64,000 nt of DNA, from NCBI RefSeq assembly GCF_001553605.1, contig NZ_CP014229.1, positions 958,501-1,022,500 of the forward strand, in the 5' to 3' direction. Under the pieces are notes generated by a model. It saw nothing but the letters and a program-made list of their open reading frames with translations. It ran no database searches and had not been told where the DNA came from. A program made the position numbers and the translations under genes. The DNA is from Desulfovibrio fairfieldensis. GTDB lineage: Bacteria; Desulfobacterota; Desulfovibrionia; Desulfovibrionales; Desulfovibrionaceae. Of this stretch, positions 15,001 through 19,644 are shown one piece after another (positions within the stretch are counted from its first letter, which is position 1; each line of letters opens with the position of its first letter).

Positions 15001-16662
15001 GGCAGCCTGCTTTCCCTGAATGCCGTTACCGACGGGCTGGTGGATACGGTGTCCAATGTGGTCGGGGCGGTGACGGCTCCCCTCAATGCCGTGGGCAACG
15101 TGGTCTACTCCCTGGTGGACAACGCGGGCCTGGGCCTGGGTGTGGGGCTGTACGGCAGCCTGACGCTTCAGGCCAACGGCACGTATAACTATCAGTTGAA
15201 TACCGGCCTGTCCGCGGTCGTGGCACTGGGCGTGGGTGAGAAGCTCACGGAATCCTTCACCTTTACGGCCACGGATTCCTTGGGCAAGACCGCCACAAGC
15301 ACCATCTCCATTGCCATCAACGGAACCAACGACGCGCCGCAGGTGCTGCCGGTGGTGCTTTCCATTGCGGAGCACGGCAGCAGCATCGTCTCGGGCCTGT
15401 TGAACATCACGGACCCTGACAGCCACGATACACCGCACTGCGAGCCCGGCAGCACAACCGGCAGCTACGGCACCCTGATCGTCAACGCCAACGGTTCCTA
15501 TTCCTATGTGCTTGACCAGCATTCCTCGGCCGTGCTGGGGCTCGGCGTGGGCGAAACCCTCACCGAGTCCTTCCCGGTCACTGTCGTGGACGGGCACGGC
15601 GGCTCGGCAAGCACGGTGATCAAGATCACCATCAACGGGCAGAACGACACGCCCACGGTTGCCGCGGCAAACGCCGACCTTTCGGTGACGGCGGTTCTGA
15701 GCGGCTCCTCGGGCCACGGGCTTGAGGGGATATTGCCCACCCCGCATGACCCGGACATCCATGATCTGCCGACCTATGTGCCCCAGCACGAAACTCACGG
15801 CCTGTACGGCGACCTCACGCTCCAGGCTGACGGCTCCTATGTTTACACCCTGCACGACAATCAGACCGAGGTGAAGAATCTTGGTCTGGGCCTCTCGCTT
15901 CAGGATGTCTTTACCTACACTGTGGACGACGGGCACGGCGGCACGGCCACCAACACCCTGACGCTCACGATCCACGGCTCGGATGCCGCTCCGGCGGTCA
16001 TGGCCATGGCTTCCCTGGGCGTGGACAGCGCGCACGGGGACAGCGCCCCGGCAACCGCGCTTTCCGCCACTGTCGCGCTGGATACGGAAGTGCTGGACCA
16101 TGATGTGGCGGATAATCTGCTGGACGGCGGAAGCACGCATAACTCCCTTTCCAGCACGGACATGGCGACCGTTGCGGGAGATAACGCGGCAACAAGTTCA
16201 GGCACGCAGGAAGGGCACAGCGCGCCGGGTCATGAAGCCGTTGCGACCTCTGCGGCACAGGCCGCCGCGCAGGACGGAGGCGAGACGGAGGGCTTCTTCC
16301 ATGATCAGTCCTCCGCGTACAAGGAGCCCATCCTCAGCGAGGATGCCGAAGACAGCCTGTTCTCGTCCGGCGCGTCGACAACGTCTCAATCACTGAACGC
16401 CAACAGCTCCGCCGTGCATGAAAGCGGGCAGACCGGAGCGGAGACGCCCGCAGCCGTCGGGGACCACGAGAACGCCGCGGCACATGCCGCAGCCGCGGCA
16501 GCCGCTCCGGATATGCACAGCCAGACGCAGCAGGAAAGTCCCGGCACAGCGCAGTCGGCACCCGCCGCGCCTGCCGAGACAGCGGTTGCCGATGCCTCGG
16601 CCAGCGCCTCTCATGCCGACCAGCTTGCCGCTTTGCAGCATCTGGTCCAGAACGGCCAGTAA
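1..16662 (+). CDS. Giant VCBS/tandem-repeat surface adhesin (5' truncated by window)
   Basis: The reading frame is open from base 1, so the gene starts upstream; 5553 codons plus a TAA stop are visible. The protein is about 50 tandem units of roughly 106 residues (318 bp). Each unit carries an IAED-type motif, a YGT-L--DA-GNYTYTLNN core, a GLGVGESLTDTFTFTV segment and an INGTNDAP linker, the hallmark of VCBS/cadherin-like repeats in large adhesins and biofilm proteins. Up to about repeat 27, two unit types mostly alternate (AAATA-IAEDT and VLAATTVN-IAEGSAVT); later units are mostly one type. Units near 8940-9250 and 14680-15000 are divergent. The last 220 or so residues (from about 15990) are non-repetitive and rich in Ala, Ser, His and Glu. 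I see no RTX nonapeptides, LPXTG motif or membrane anchor in the visible part, and no secretion genes nearby. An extracellular structural role is inferred from the family. Confidence 0.9.
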   Translation, partial: TVVTVSINGSNDAPVVSAATADIAEDAVGVSGALPPAVDPDLHDVASFIPQTDSAGLYGTLTLDASGNYTYILNNALPAVQGLGVGESLTDTFTFTASDGHGGTASSILTVTINGTNDAPTVTAAADDIAEDTVDISGTLPAPVDADTHDTVTFLPQTNTAGQYGTLNVDADGNYTYTLNNASPAVQGLGVGESLTDTFSFTVSDGHGGTATNTLTVTINGTNDAPIVAAATTAIAEDTAGVSGILPMPTDVDVHDTVSFTPQTNASGSYGTFTLDASGNYTYILNNASPAVQGLGVGESLTDTFTFTVSDNHGGTATNTLTVIVNGTNDAPTVTAATASIAEDTVDISGTLPAPVDADVHDLVSFTPQTNAPGSYGTLTLDASGNYTYTLNNALSVVQGLGVGESLTDTFTFTASDGHGGTASSTLTVTINGSNDAPVLAATVVGVDKDTAVTSGALPMPTDVDVHDTVSFTPLTNAPGSYGTFSVDADGNYTYVLDTSLPAVRALGPTDSLSDTFTVTVTDNHGGSSSTVVTMSVNGGGNDAPTVTAATASIGEDTAGVSGTLPAPVDPDLHDVVNFVPQTGTAGLYGTFTVDADGHYTYTLNNALPAVQGLGAGESLTDTFTFTVSDGRGGTGSNTLTVTINGSNDAPVVTAAAASIVEDTANINGTLPAPTDPDLHDTVSFVPQTGSAGLYGTLTLDASGNYTYSLNNASPAVQGLGVGESLTDTFTFTASDGHGGTASSTLTVTINGSNDAPVLAATTVNVAEGSATTSGTLPMPTDADVHDVVSFSPLTNAPGNYGTFSVDASGNYTYVQNTSLPALQGLGAGESLTDRFTVTVSDNHGGSSSTVITVSINGSNDAPIVTSATAAIVEDTAGVSGTLPAPVDPDVHDVVSFVPQTNTTGLYGTFTVDADGHYTYTLNNALPAVQGLGVGESLTDTFTFTVTDNHGATASNTLAVTINGSNDAPTVAVATAAIAEDTPTVSGTLPTPVDADIHDTVTFIPQTNIAGQYGTFNVDADGNYTYTLNNALPVVQGLGVGESLNETFTFTVTDGHGGTASNTLTVTINGSNDAPVLAAATVNVAEDSAVTSGTLPMPTDADVHDVVSFTPQSNAPGSYGTFSVDANGNYTYTLNTSLPAVQGLGAGESLTDTFMVTVSDNHGGSSSTVVTMSINGSNDAPTVAAATAVIAEDTPTVSGTLPTPVDADVHDLVSFTPQTNASGSYGTLSLDANGNYTYVLNNSLPVVQGLGVGESLTDSFTFTVTDNHGGTATNTLTVTINGTNDIPVLAAATVNVAEDSAVTSGTLPMPTDADVHDVVSFTPQSNAPGSYGTFSVDADGNYTYTLNTSLPAVQGLGAGESLTDTFTVTVSDNHGGTASASVTMSINGSNDAPTVAAATAVIAEDTAGVSGVLPAPVDPDLHDVVNFVPQAGAVGQYGTLVLDASGNYTYSLNNALPAVQGLGVGESLTDSFTYTVTDNHGSTATNTLTVTINGTNDAPVLAATTVNIAEGSAVTSGTLPTPTDVDVHDVVSFTPLSNAAGSYGTFSVDADGNYTYTLNTSLPAVQGLGAGESLTDSFTVTVSDNHGGTSSTVVTMSINGSNDAPTVAAAATAIAEDTPTVSGALPAPADPDLHDVVSFVPQTNTAGLYGTLSVDAAGNYTYTLNNALPAVQGLGVGESLSETFTFTVTDNHGITASNTLAVTINGTNDAPVLAATTVNIAEGSTITNGTLPTPTDVDVHDVVSFTPLSNAAGSYGTFSVDADGNYTYTLNTSLPAVQGLGAGESLTDSFTVTVSDNHGGSSSTVVTMSINGSNDAPTVAAAATAVAEDTPTVSGALPAPADPDLHDVVSFVPQTNTAGLYGTLSVDAAGNYTYTLNNALPVVQGLGVGESLTDSFTFTVTDNHGATASNTLAVTINGTNDAPAVTAATASIVEDTAGISGVLPTPADPDLNDVVSFVPQTNAAGSYGTLSVDADGNYTYTLNNALPAVQGLGVGESLTDSFTFTVTDNHGATASNTLAVTINGANDAPVLAATTVNIAEGSAVTSGTLPMPTDADVHDVVNFTPLSNAPGSYGTFNVDANGNYTYVLNTSLPAVQGLGLGESLTDSFTVTVSDNHGGSSSTVVTMSINGSNDAPTVAAATAVIAEDTPTVSGVLPTPVDADIHDTVTFSPQANALGSYGTLNLDASGNYTYTLNNALPAVQGLGVGESLAETFTFTVTDNHGATTTNTLTVTINGTNDAPVLAAATVNVAEDSAVTSGTLPMPTDADVHDVVNFTPLSNAAGSYGTFSVDADGNYTYVLNTSLPAVQGLGLGESLTDSFTVTVSDNHGGTSSTVVTMSINGSNDAPTVAAVTASIAEDTPTVSGVLPTPVDADIHDTVTFTPQVNAAGLYGTLNLDADGNYTYTLNNALPAVQGLGVGESLTETFTFTVTDNHGATTTNTLTVTINGTNDIPVLAATTVNIAEGSAVTNGTLPTPTDVDVHDVVSFTPQTNAPGSYGTFSVDADGNYTYALNTSLPAVKGLGLGESLTDTFVVTVSDNHGGTSSTVVTMSINGSNDAPTVAAATASIAEDTAGVSGTLPAPVDPDLHDVVTFSPQANAPGSYGTFNLDASGNYTYTLNNALPAVQGLGVGESLTDSFTFTVTDNHGATTTNTLTVTISGTNDIPVLAATTVNIAEGSAVTNGTLPTPTDADVHDVVSFTPLSNAPGSYGTFSVDADGNYTYTLNTSLPAVQGLGTGESLTDTFTVTVSDNHGGTSSTVVTMSINGSNDAPTVAAATASIAEDTPVVSGTLPTPVDPDLHDVVSFAPQANAAGLYGTFTVDASGNYAYTLNNALPAVQGLGVGESLTDSFTFTVTDNHGATASNTLIVTINGTNDAPTVSAAVNSIFEDTATVSGTLPTPADPDLHDIASFVPQTNTAGLYGTLSVDASGNYSYTLNNALPAVQGLGVGDKLTDTFTFTVSDGHGGTASNTLTLTINGTNDAPSVGASTASIAKTDVPYSGHLVTPTDPDISDTVTFIPKTNELGSYGRLTLNADGSYVYTLNTGLLAVINLLLNQHLTETFTYTVTDGHGGTASNTLTITISGGGGSLSVEAAVNVIAEDSINVSGLLPSPTNTGLLDVISYLPQTATVGLYGTLTVNASGSYVYTLNNALSAVQGLGVGEHLTDTFTFTVSNGLGGTVSSTLTVTINGTNDIPTVGVAAAVIAEDAVSVSGALPVPTDVDLHDVLTFLPQAGTVGLYGKLTVDANGNYTYILNNALPAVQALGVGEHLTDTFTFTVSDGHGGTVSNTLTLTIDGTNDIPTVGAAAAVIAEDAVSVSGTLPVPVDVDVHDVLTFLPQTDKAGLYGTLTLDASGNYTYVLNNALPAVQGLGVGEKLTDTFSFTVSDGHGGTVSNTLTLTINGTNDIPTVGAATAVIAEDAVSVSGTLPVPVDVDVHDVLAFLPQAGTTGLYGTLTVDASGNYTYILNNALPAVQGLGVGEKLTDTFSFTVSDGHGGTVSNTLTLTINGTNDLPSVGAAATVIAEGTASVSGTLPVPVDVDLHDVLTFLPQTDKAGLYGTLTLDANGNYTYVLNNALPAVQGLGVGEKLTDTFSFTVSDGHGGTVSNTLTLTINGTNDIPTVGAATAVIAEDTVSVSGALPVPTDVDLHDVLTFLPQAGTVGLYGTLTLDASGNYTYILNNALPAVQGLGVGEKLTDTFSFTVSDGHGGTATNSLTLTINGTNDLPSVGAAATVIAEGTASVSGTLPVPVDVDLHDVLTFLPQTDKAGLYGTLTVDASGNYTYVLNNALPAVQGLGVGEKLTDTFSFTVSDGHGGTATNSLTLTINGTNDLPSVGAATAAIAEDAVSVSGTLPVPTDVDVHDVLAFLPQAGTVGLYGTLTVDASGNYTYILNNALPAVQGLGVGEKLTDTFSFTVSDGHGGTATNSLTLTIDGTNDAPVLVPTILGIAKDSAITSGTLPLPTDVDVHDVVSFTPQSNAPGSYGTFTLSADGRYTYTLNTSLPAVVGLGVGDSLTDAFTVTVSDGHGGTASAVVTMSINGSNQAPMVAAATAVILEDVISVSGELPAPTDPNIHDVLTFIAQNNAPGSYGTLTLDAAGHYTYTLNNALPVVQSLGVGEKLTDTFTFRVSDGHGGTATNTLTLTINGTNDLPSVGAATASIVEDAATVSGVLPAPVDPDLHDVVSFVPQTAALGLYGTLSIDAGGNYTYTLNNALPAVQGLGVGEKLTDTFTFTVSDNHGGTATNTLTLTINGTNDVPTVGAAAASIIEDAATVIGKLPTPVDPDLHDVVSFIPQTAALGLYGTFTVDASGNYTYALNNALPAVQGLGVGEKLTDTFTFRVSDGHGGTASNTLTVTINGANDAPVLTAAAASIFEDAVGVSGKLPAPVDPDLHDVVSFVPQIAAVGLYGTLSIDAGGNYTYTLNNALPAVQGLGVGEKLTDTFTFTALDNHGGTASNTLTLTINGTNDIPTVGAAAASIIEDAATVIGKLPTPVDPDLHDVVSFIPQTAALGLYGTFTVDASGNYTYALNNALPAVQGLGVGEKLTDTFTFKVSDGHGGTASNTLTVTINGANDAPVLTAAAASIFEDAVGVSGKLPAPVDPDLHDVVSFVPQIAAVGLYGTLTVDASGNYTYTLNNALPAVQGLGVGEKLTDAFTFTALDNHGGTASNTLTLTINGTNDIPTVGAATTAIFEDTATVTGKLPTPVDADIHDTLAFIAQTNASGLYGTLTLDASGNYTYTLNNALPAVQGLGVGEKLTDTFTFRVSDGHGGMASNTLTVTINGTNDIPTVAAATASIFEDTATVTGKLPTPVDADIHDTLTFTTQTNAAGLYGTLTLDASGNYTYKLNNGLPAVQGLGVGEKLTDSFTFVVSDGHGGTTANILTLTINGTNDAPSVGASTGIMVKTDATLSGRLVTPTDPDNDLDHIVSDTLTFTPKGNELGSYGRLTLNADGTYVYTLNTGLLAVVGLLLNQKLTDTFTYTVTDGHGGTASNTLTITIKGGLGSLLSLNAVTDGLVDTVSNVVGAVTAPLNAVGNVVYSLVDNAGLGLGVGLYGSLTLQANGTYNYQLNTGLSAVVALGVGEKLTESFTFTATDSLGKTATSTISIAINGTNDAPQVLPVVLSIAEHGSSIVSGLLNITDPDSHDTPHCEPGSTTGSYGTLIVNANGSYSYVLDQHSSAVLGLGVGETLTESFPVTVVDGHGGSASTVIKITINGQNDTPTVAAANADLSVTAVLSGSSGHGLEGILPTPHDPDIHDLPTYVPQHETHGLYGDLTLQADGSYVYTLHDNQTEVKNLGLGLSLQDVFTYTVDDGHGGTATNTLTLTIHGSDAAPAVMAMASLGVDSAHGDSAPATALSATVALDTEVLDHDVADNLLDGGSTHNSLSSTDMATVAGDNAATSSGTQEGHSAPGHEAVATSAAQAAAQDGGETEGFFHDQSSAYKEPILSEDAEDSLFSSGASTTSQSLNANSSAVHESGQTGAETPAAVGDHENAAAHAAAAAAAPDMHSQTQQESPGTAQSAPAAPAETAVADASASASHADQLAALQHLVQNGQ
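12761..14032 (+). repeat. 636-bp two-unit tandem duplication inside the adhesin
   Basis: The block 12761-13396 (two VCBS units) is repeated almost unchanged at 13397-14032, in phase with the reading frame. The copies share distinctive unit sequences such as ASIIEDAATVIGKLP and ASIFEDAVGVSGKLP. Their near identity, against more diverged neighbours, suggests a recent duplication by unequal recombination or replication slippage. Confidence 0.85.
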
Positions 16663-16839
16663 AGGCGGAAAAAACGGGCGGCTCCGGTTGAAATCAGATG
16701 CTGATGTCCTTGGCGGATACAGCCGGAGCCGCCTGACTTCTACGTATGCGAACTTGAAAGTGCTTGCCGCTGATTGAACGCTGGCAGAGCATGCCGGGAA
16801 GGGCAGCGCCGCAGGCGGCGGAGATTGAACGGATGACAA

Positions 16840-16871
16840 AAGCCCCTGGCAATTGTGATTGCCAGGGGCTT
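16840..16871 (-). terminator. Intrinsic terminator
   Basis: Perfect 14-bp arms (AAGCCCCTGGCAAT and its complement) enclose a TGTG loop. Read on the minus strand the stem is followed by TTTTG; on the plus strand no T-run follows. It therefore fits a minus-strand transcript ending here better than the adhesin, although it may also stop adhesin transcription. Confidence 0.7.
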
Positions 16872-16892
16872 GTCTCTATCTTTGGCTGACGC

Positions 16893-17045
16893 TTATGCCG
16901 GTACGCTTGTTTTCTGTACCAGGTTAAAATCCGCCAGTTGGGAGCAGACCGTATCGAGCAGATCCAGCGGACGGGCGAGGTTTTCGCCTATCAGACGCAG
17001 CTCAAAGCCGGATACTGGCGTAGCCCAAACCGAACGAAGCCTAAA
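16893..17045 (-). pseudogene. Possible 3' remnant of an unidentified minus-strand gene
   Basis: On the minus strand an open frame runs to a TAA at 16895-16893. It encodes a protein-like segment with GFELRLIGENLARPLDLLD and ending LVQKTSVPA, and a minus-strand terminator at 16840-16871 follows. No convincing start codon or SD is visible; upstream the frame runs into the terminator at 17049-17077. I do not recognise the family. The plus-strand frame over the same bases is also open, so the coding status is uncertain. Confidence 0.25.
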
Positions 17046-17048
17046 AGT

Positions 17049-17077
17049 AAAAAGGCGAGGATCAACCTCGCCTTTTT
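17049..17077. terminator. Bidirectional intrinsic terminator
   Basis: Perfect 12-bp arms (AAAAAGGCGAGG and complement) around an ATCAA loop, with T-rich sequence after the stem on either strand. Confidence 0.85.
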
Positions 17078-17198
17078 CTGTTTTTTTGTGCCATTTTGCG
17101 CGCGAATCAGTGCCAACCGCGCCGCCCCCTTATTCTTTTTGCAAAAAATTTCAAAAAATGTGGGGCAGAGTGTGGGGCAAGTTTGCCCACAACGAAAA

Positions 17199-17226
17199 AA
17201 GCACTCACATTTTTATGTAAGTGCTT
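17199..17226 (-). terminator. Terminator of tRNA-Glu
   Basis: Arms AAGCACTCACAT and ATGTAAGTGCTT pair with a single mismatch. On the minus strand, ten bases after the tRNA 3' end, the stem is followed by six T residues. Confidence 0.85.
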
Positions 17227-17235
17227 GATTTTCTT

Positions 17236-17312
17236 TGGCGTCCCCAAGGGGATTTGAACCCCTGTCGACGGCGTGAAAGGCCGTTGTCCTGGGCCGGCTA
17301 GACGATGGGGAC
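17236..17312 (-). tRNA. tRNA-Glu (anticodon UUC)
   Basis: The minus strand folds as a 77-nt tRNA. It has a 7-bp acceptor stem (GTCCCCA/TGGGGAC), an anticodon stem ACGGC/GCCGT with loop CTTTCAC giving anticodon TTC, a T-arm with GGTTCAAAT, and an encoded CCA end. It has its own promoter and terminator, so it is a single-gene transcript. tRNA 3' ends are common integration sites; the neighbouring 560 bp holds only terminators and a possible gene remnant. Confidence 0.97.
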
Positions 17313-17324
17313 GGGTGAGAGGCC

Positions 17325-17353
17325 CTTGTAAAGGAAAGCCGGTACCGTGTCAA
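17325..17353 (-). promoter_or_regulatory. Sigma-70 promoter of tRNA-Glu
   Basis: On the minus strand TTGACA is followed after 17 bp by TACAAG, 12 bp before the mature tRNA 5' end. The -35 is a perfect consensus and the spacing is ideal; the -10 is weaker. Confidence 0.7.
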
Positions 17354-17472
17354 GCGTACATCGCGGCGCGACCGGCCGTGCGGAAGCCGTATCCGGCGGC
17401 GGGTGAAGCGGCCGCAGGGCGGCCCGCAACGGCGGCATTGCAAGGCCGTGCGGCCTGGGGTATTTTTCCGCC

Positions 17473-19098
17473 ATGCCCAGCGCCAAACCTTCCTCTTTGC
17501 CGTTTGCCGCAGAAGCGGCATTGTCGCCGGAGTCCGTTGCCGCGCACTGTGAAAGCCAGCTTCGCCTGCTGCTGGAGCTGGCCCGGGTCATGAATGACGC
17601 CGGCGACGTGGCCCAGGCCCTGGACAAGGCCTTGGCCCTGATGGCCGGGCATCTGCACATGATGCGCGGTGCCATCACTCTGGTGTCGCCGCAGACCGGC
17701 GAAATCCGCACGGAAGCCGCCTACGGGCTCAAGCCCGCCGAGTGTCGGCGCGGGCGCTACGTGCGCGGCGAGGGCATCACCGGCCGGGTCATTGAAAGCG
17801 GCCGCCCCATGTATATTTCCAATGTCTCCCAAGAGCCGCTTTTTCTGAACAAAACCCGTTCGCGCGATCTGAAAAAGGAGGGCATCTCCTTTATCTGCGT
17901 GCCTATCCGGCTCAATGATCAGGTGGTGGGCGCGCTTTCCGTGGATCATCTCCTGGCCGACGCGGCCACCCTGGAAGACGAGGTGCGCCTGCTGTTGATC
18001 ATTGCGACCCTCTTGGGGCACGCGGCCCTGGAAACCCAGGGCCGCATGGATGAGGAAAACCGCCCCTCCCTGCGGCCCAGGGGCTTTGTGGGCAATTCGG
18101 AAAGCATGCAGAAGGTCTACGCCCAGATCGCTCAGGTGGCCCCGTCCGCGACCACGGTTTTTTTGCAGGGCGAATCCGGCACGGGCAAGGAACTGGCGGC
18201 CAGGGCCATTCACGCGGCCAGCGCCCGCGCGCCCAGGCCCTTTATTTCGCTCAACTGCGCGGCCCTGCCGGAAAATCTTATTGAAAGCGAGCTGTTCGGG
18301 CACGAGCGGGGGGCCTTCACCGGAGCCAGTGCCACCCGCAAGGGCCGCTTTGAACTGGCGGACGGCGGCACGCTGTTTCTGGACGAAGTGGGCGAGCTGT
18401 CTCTCATGACCCAGGCCAAATTACTGCGCGTTCTGCAGGAACGCAGCTTTGAACGCCTGGGCGGCATGGAAACCAGACATGTGGACGTGCGCTTCATCAC
18501 CGCCACCAACCGCGACTTGGAACGGATGGTGGAGGAGGGGAGCTTCCGCCGTGATCTGTTCTACCGCCTGAATGTCTTTCCCATTTCTTTGCCGCCTCTG
18601 CGCCTGCGCCCCGAGGATATCCTGCCCCTGGCCGGTCATTTTATTGCAAAATTCGCCGCGGCCAACGGACGGAAGAACGTGCGCCTTTCCCTGGCCGTGA
18701 TGGATATGCTCCAGCGTTACGCCTGGCCCGGCAATATCCGCGAGCTGGAGAACGTCATGGAGCGCGCCGCGTTGCTTCTGGGCCGCGAGAGCCTGGTGCT
18801 GCCCCAGCATCTGCCGCCGTCCCTGCACAGCATCCACGAAGGCCGGGACGCCACGGATTGCTGCGTCATCCGGCCCGGTTTCGCGGGCAGTCTGCGGGAG
18901 CGTCTGGACGAACTGGAACGGGCCTGCATTGTGGAGGCCCTGGAATCCAGCCAAGGGCAGATCGGCAGGGCGGCGGCAAGCCTGGGCCTGACCGAGCGGA
19001 TCATGGCCCTGCGCCTGAAAAAATACGGCATCAGTTACAAAGCCTTCCGTCCGGTTCGGAAGGGCGCGCCGCCCGCCTCTGACAGTATGATTTCATAA
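17473..19098 (+). CDS. NifA-like sigma-54-dependent transcriptional activator
   Basis: A 541-residue enhancer-binding protein. The N-terminal half (about residues 30-180) is a GAF-type sensor domain. The AAA+ core shows Walker A GESGTGKE (about 233), the sigma-54 contact loop GAFTGA (about 280) and the Walker B-type segment LFLDEVGEL. The C-terminus (about 490-525) is a Fis-type helix-turn-helix ([26 protein letters not shown]). Its architecture is that of NifA. It lies directly upstream of amtB-glnB-glnN, whose leader holds a sigma-54 promoter, so control of that operon is the natural inference. No nif structural genes are in the window. The start lacks a clear SD; the chosen ATG gives full family length. 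Confidence 0.9.
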   Translation: MPSAKPSSLPFAAEAALSPESVAAHCESQLRLLLELARVMNDAGDVAQALDKALALMAGHLHMMRGAITLVSPQTGEIRTEAAYGLKPAECRRGRYVRGEGITGRVIESGRPMYISNVSQEPLFLNKTRSRDLKKEGISFICVPIRLNDQVVGALSVDHLLADAATLEDEVRLLLIIATLLGHAALETQGRMDEENRPSLRPRGFVGNSESMQKVYAQIAQVAPSATTVFLQGESGTGKELAARAIHAASARAPRPFISLNCAALPENLIESELFGHERGAFTGASATRKGRFELADGGTLFLDEVGELSLMTQAKLLRVLQERSFERLGGMETRHVDVRFITATNRDLERMVEEGSFRRDLFYRLNVFPISLPPLRLRPEDILPLAGHFIAKFAAANGRKNVRLSLAVMDMLQRYAWPGNIRELENVMERAALLLGRESLVLPQHLPPSLHSIHEGRDATDCCVIRPGFAGSLRERLDELERACIVEALESSQGQIGRAAASLGLTERIMALRLKKYGISYKAFRPVRKGAPPASDSMIS

Positions 19099-19101
19099 AA
19101 T

Positions 19102-19115
19102 CGACAAAAATGTTA
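19102..19115. promoter_or_regulatory. Operator-like motif copy 1 (CGACA-N4-TGT)
   Basis: CGACAAAAATGTTA, starting four bases after the stop codon of the sigma-54 activator. It is the first of three related copies upstream of amtB. Confidence 0.4.
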
Positions 19116-19220
19116 TTTTTTGAAACGGACCGCCGGTGCGCCGGCACAGCCGGGAGATTCGCCGTTTCTCATTGGAAACGGTGCAGGGATTGATTGTTCA
19201 AACAATTTTGATGTAAAAAA

Positions 19221-19234
19221 CGACAAAAATGTCG
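19221..19234. promoter_or_regulatory. Operator-like motif copy 2 (CGACA-N4-TGTCG)
   Basis: CGACAAAAATGTCG is a complete interrupted palindrome with 5-bp arms and an AAAA centre, 220 bp upstream of the sigma-54 -12 element. An AT-rich tract follows it. Confidence 0.45.
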
Positions 19235-19279
19235 ATTTTGAAATTATAGATATAATATACTGATTTTACATGATTTTTA

Positions 19280-19331
19280 AAGAATCGGTTCTTCCTTCGG
19301 TTTACCCGGTGGAAGAGCCGATTCTTTTTTT
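19280..19331 (+). terminator. Intrinsic terminator after the sigma-54 activator
   Basis: 16-bp stem (AAGAATCGGTTCTTCC with GGAAGAGCCGATTCTT, one G-U pair) and a 15-nt loop, then a run of T residues. It separates the activator transcript from amtB. Confidence 0.9.
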
Positions 19332-19345
19332 CGACAATTTTGTAG
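19332..19345. promoter_or_regulatory. Operator-like motif copy 3 (CGACA-N4-TGTAG)
   Basis: CGACAATTTTGTAG, about 110 bp upstream of the sigma-54 promoter. This is a typical enhancer distance for a sigma-54 activator. Confidence 0.4.
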
Positions 19346-19453
19346 AAAAGATGGCCTGTTTGCCGGTGAAGCTCGCAACCGTCTCTTTCGAGGAACTAAA
19401 AATAATCTGCAAAATTAGGATAGTATATGTCTGATCCTTCTGCTTTGCGGCTC

Positions 19454-19469
19454 TGGCATGGATTGTGCC
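19454..19469 (+). promoter_or_regulatory. Sigma-54 (-24/-12) promoter of amtB-glnB-glnN
   Basis: TGGCATGGATTGTGCC matches the sigma-54 consensus, with GG at 19455-19456 and GC at 19467-19468 separated by exactly 10 bp. It lies about 175 bp upstream of the amtB start, just after a gene for a sigma-54 activator. The remaining leader to 19644 holds no recognised element. Confidence 0.75.
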
Positions 19470-19644
19470 TTGGAGCACAACAGGAGGCGCGGCATGTGCC
19501 GCGCTGGGGAAGAACACGGCGCCGGTTCCATCCCCGGAGTTTTTGTCCGGCCGGATAGGCCGCCGCGCATTCCGAACGCTTGCCGTCCCCGGGAAGGCGA
19601 AGCGACGAAATCTGCGGGCGGCAGCGGCCACAAGGGAGTTTGGG

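Noticed and set aside
1..16000. Possible CRISPR or satellite array
   Set aside because: The 318-bp period is coding and in frame, with no spacer structure.
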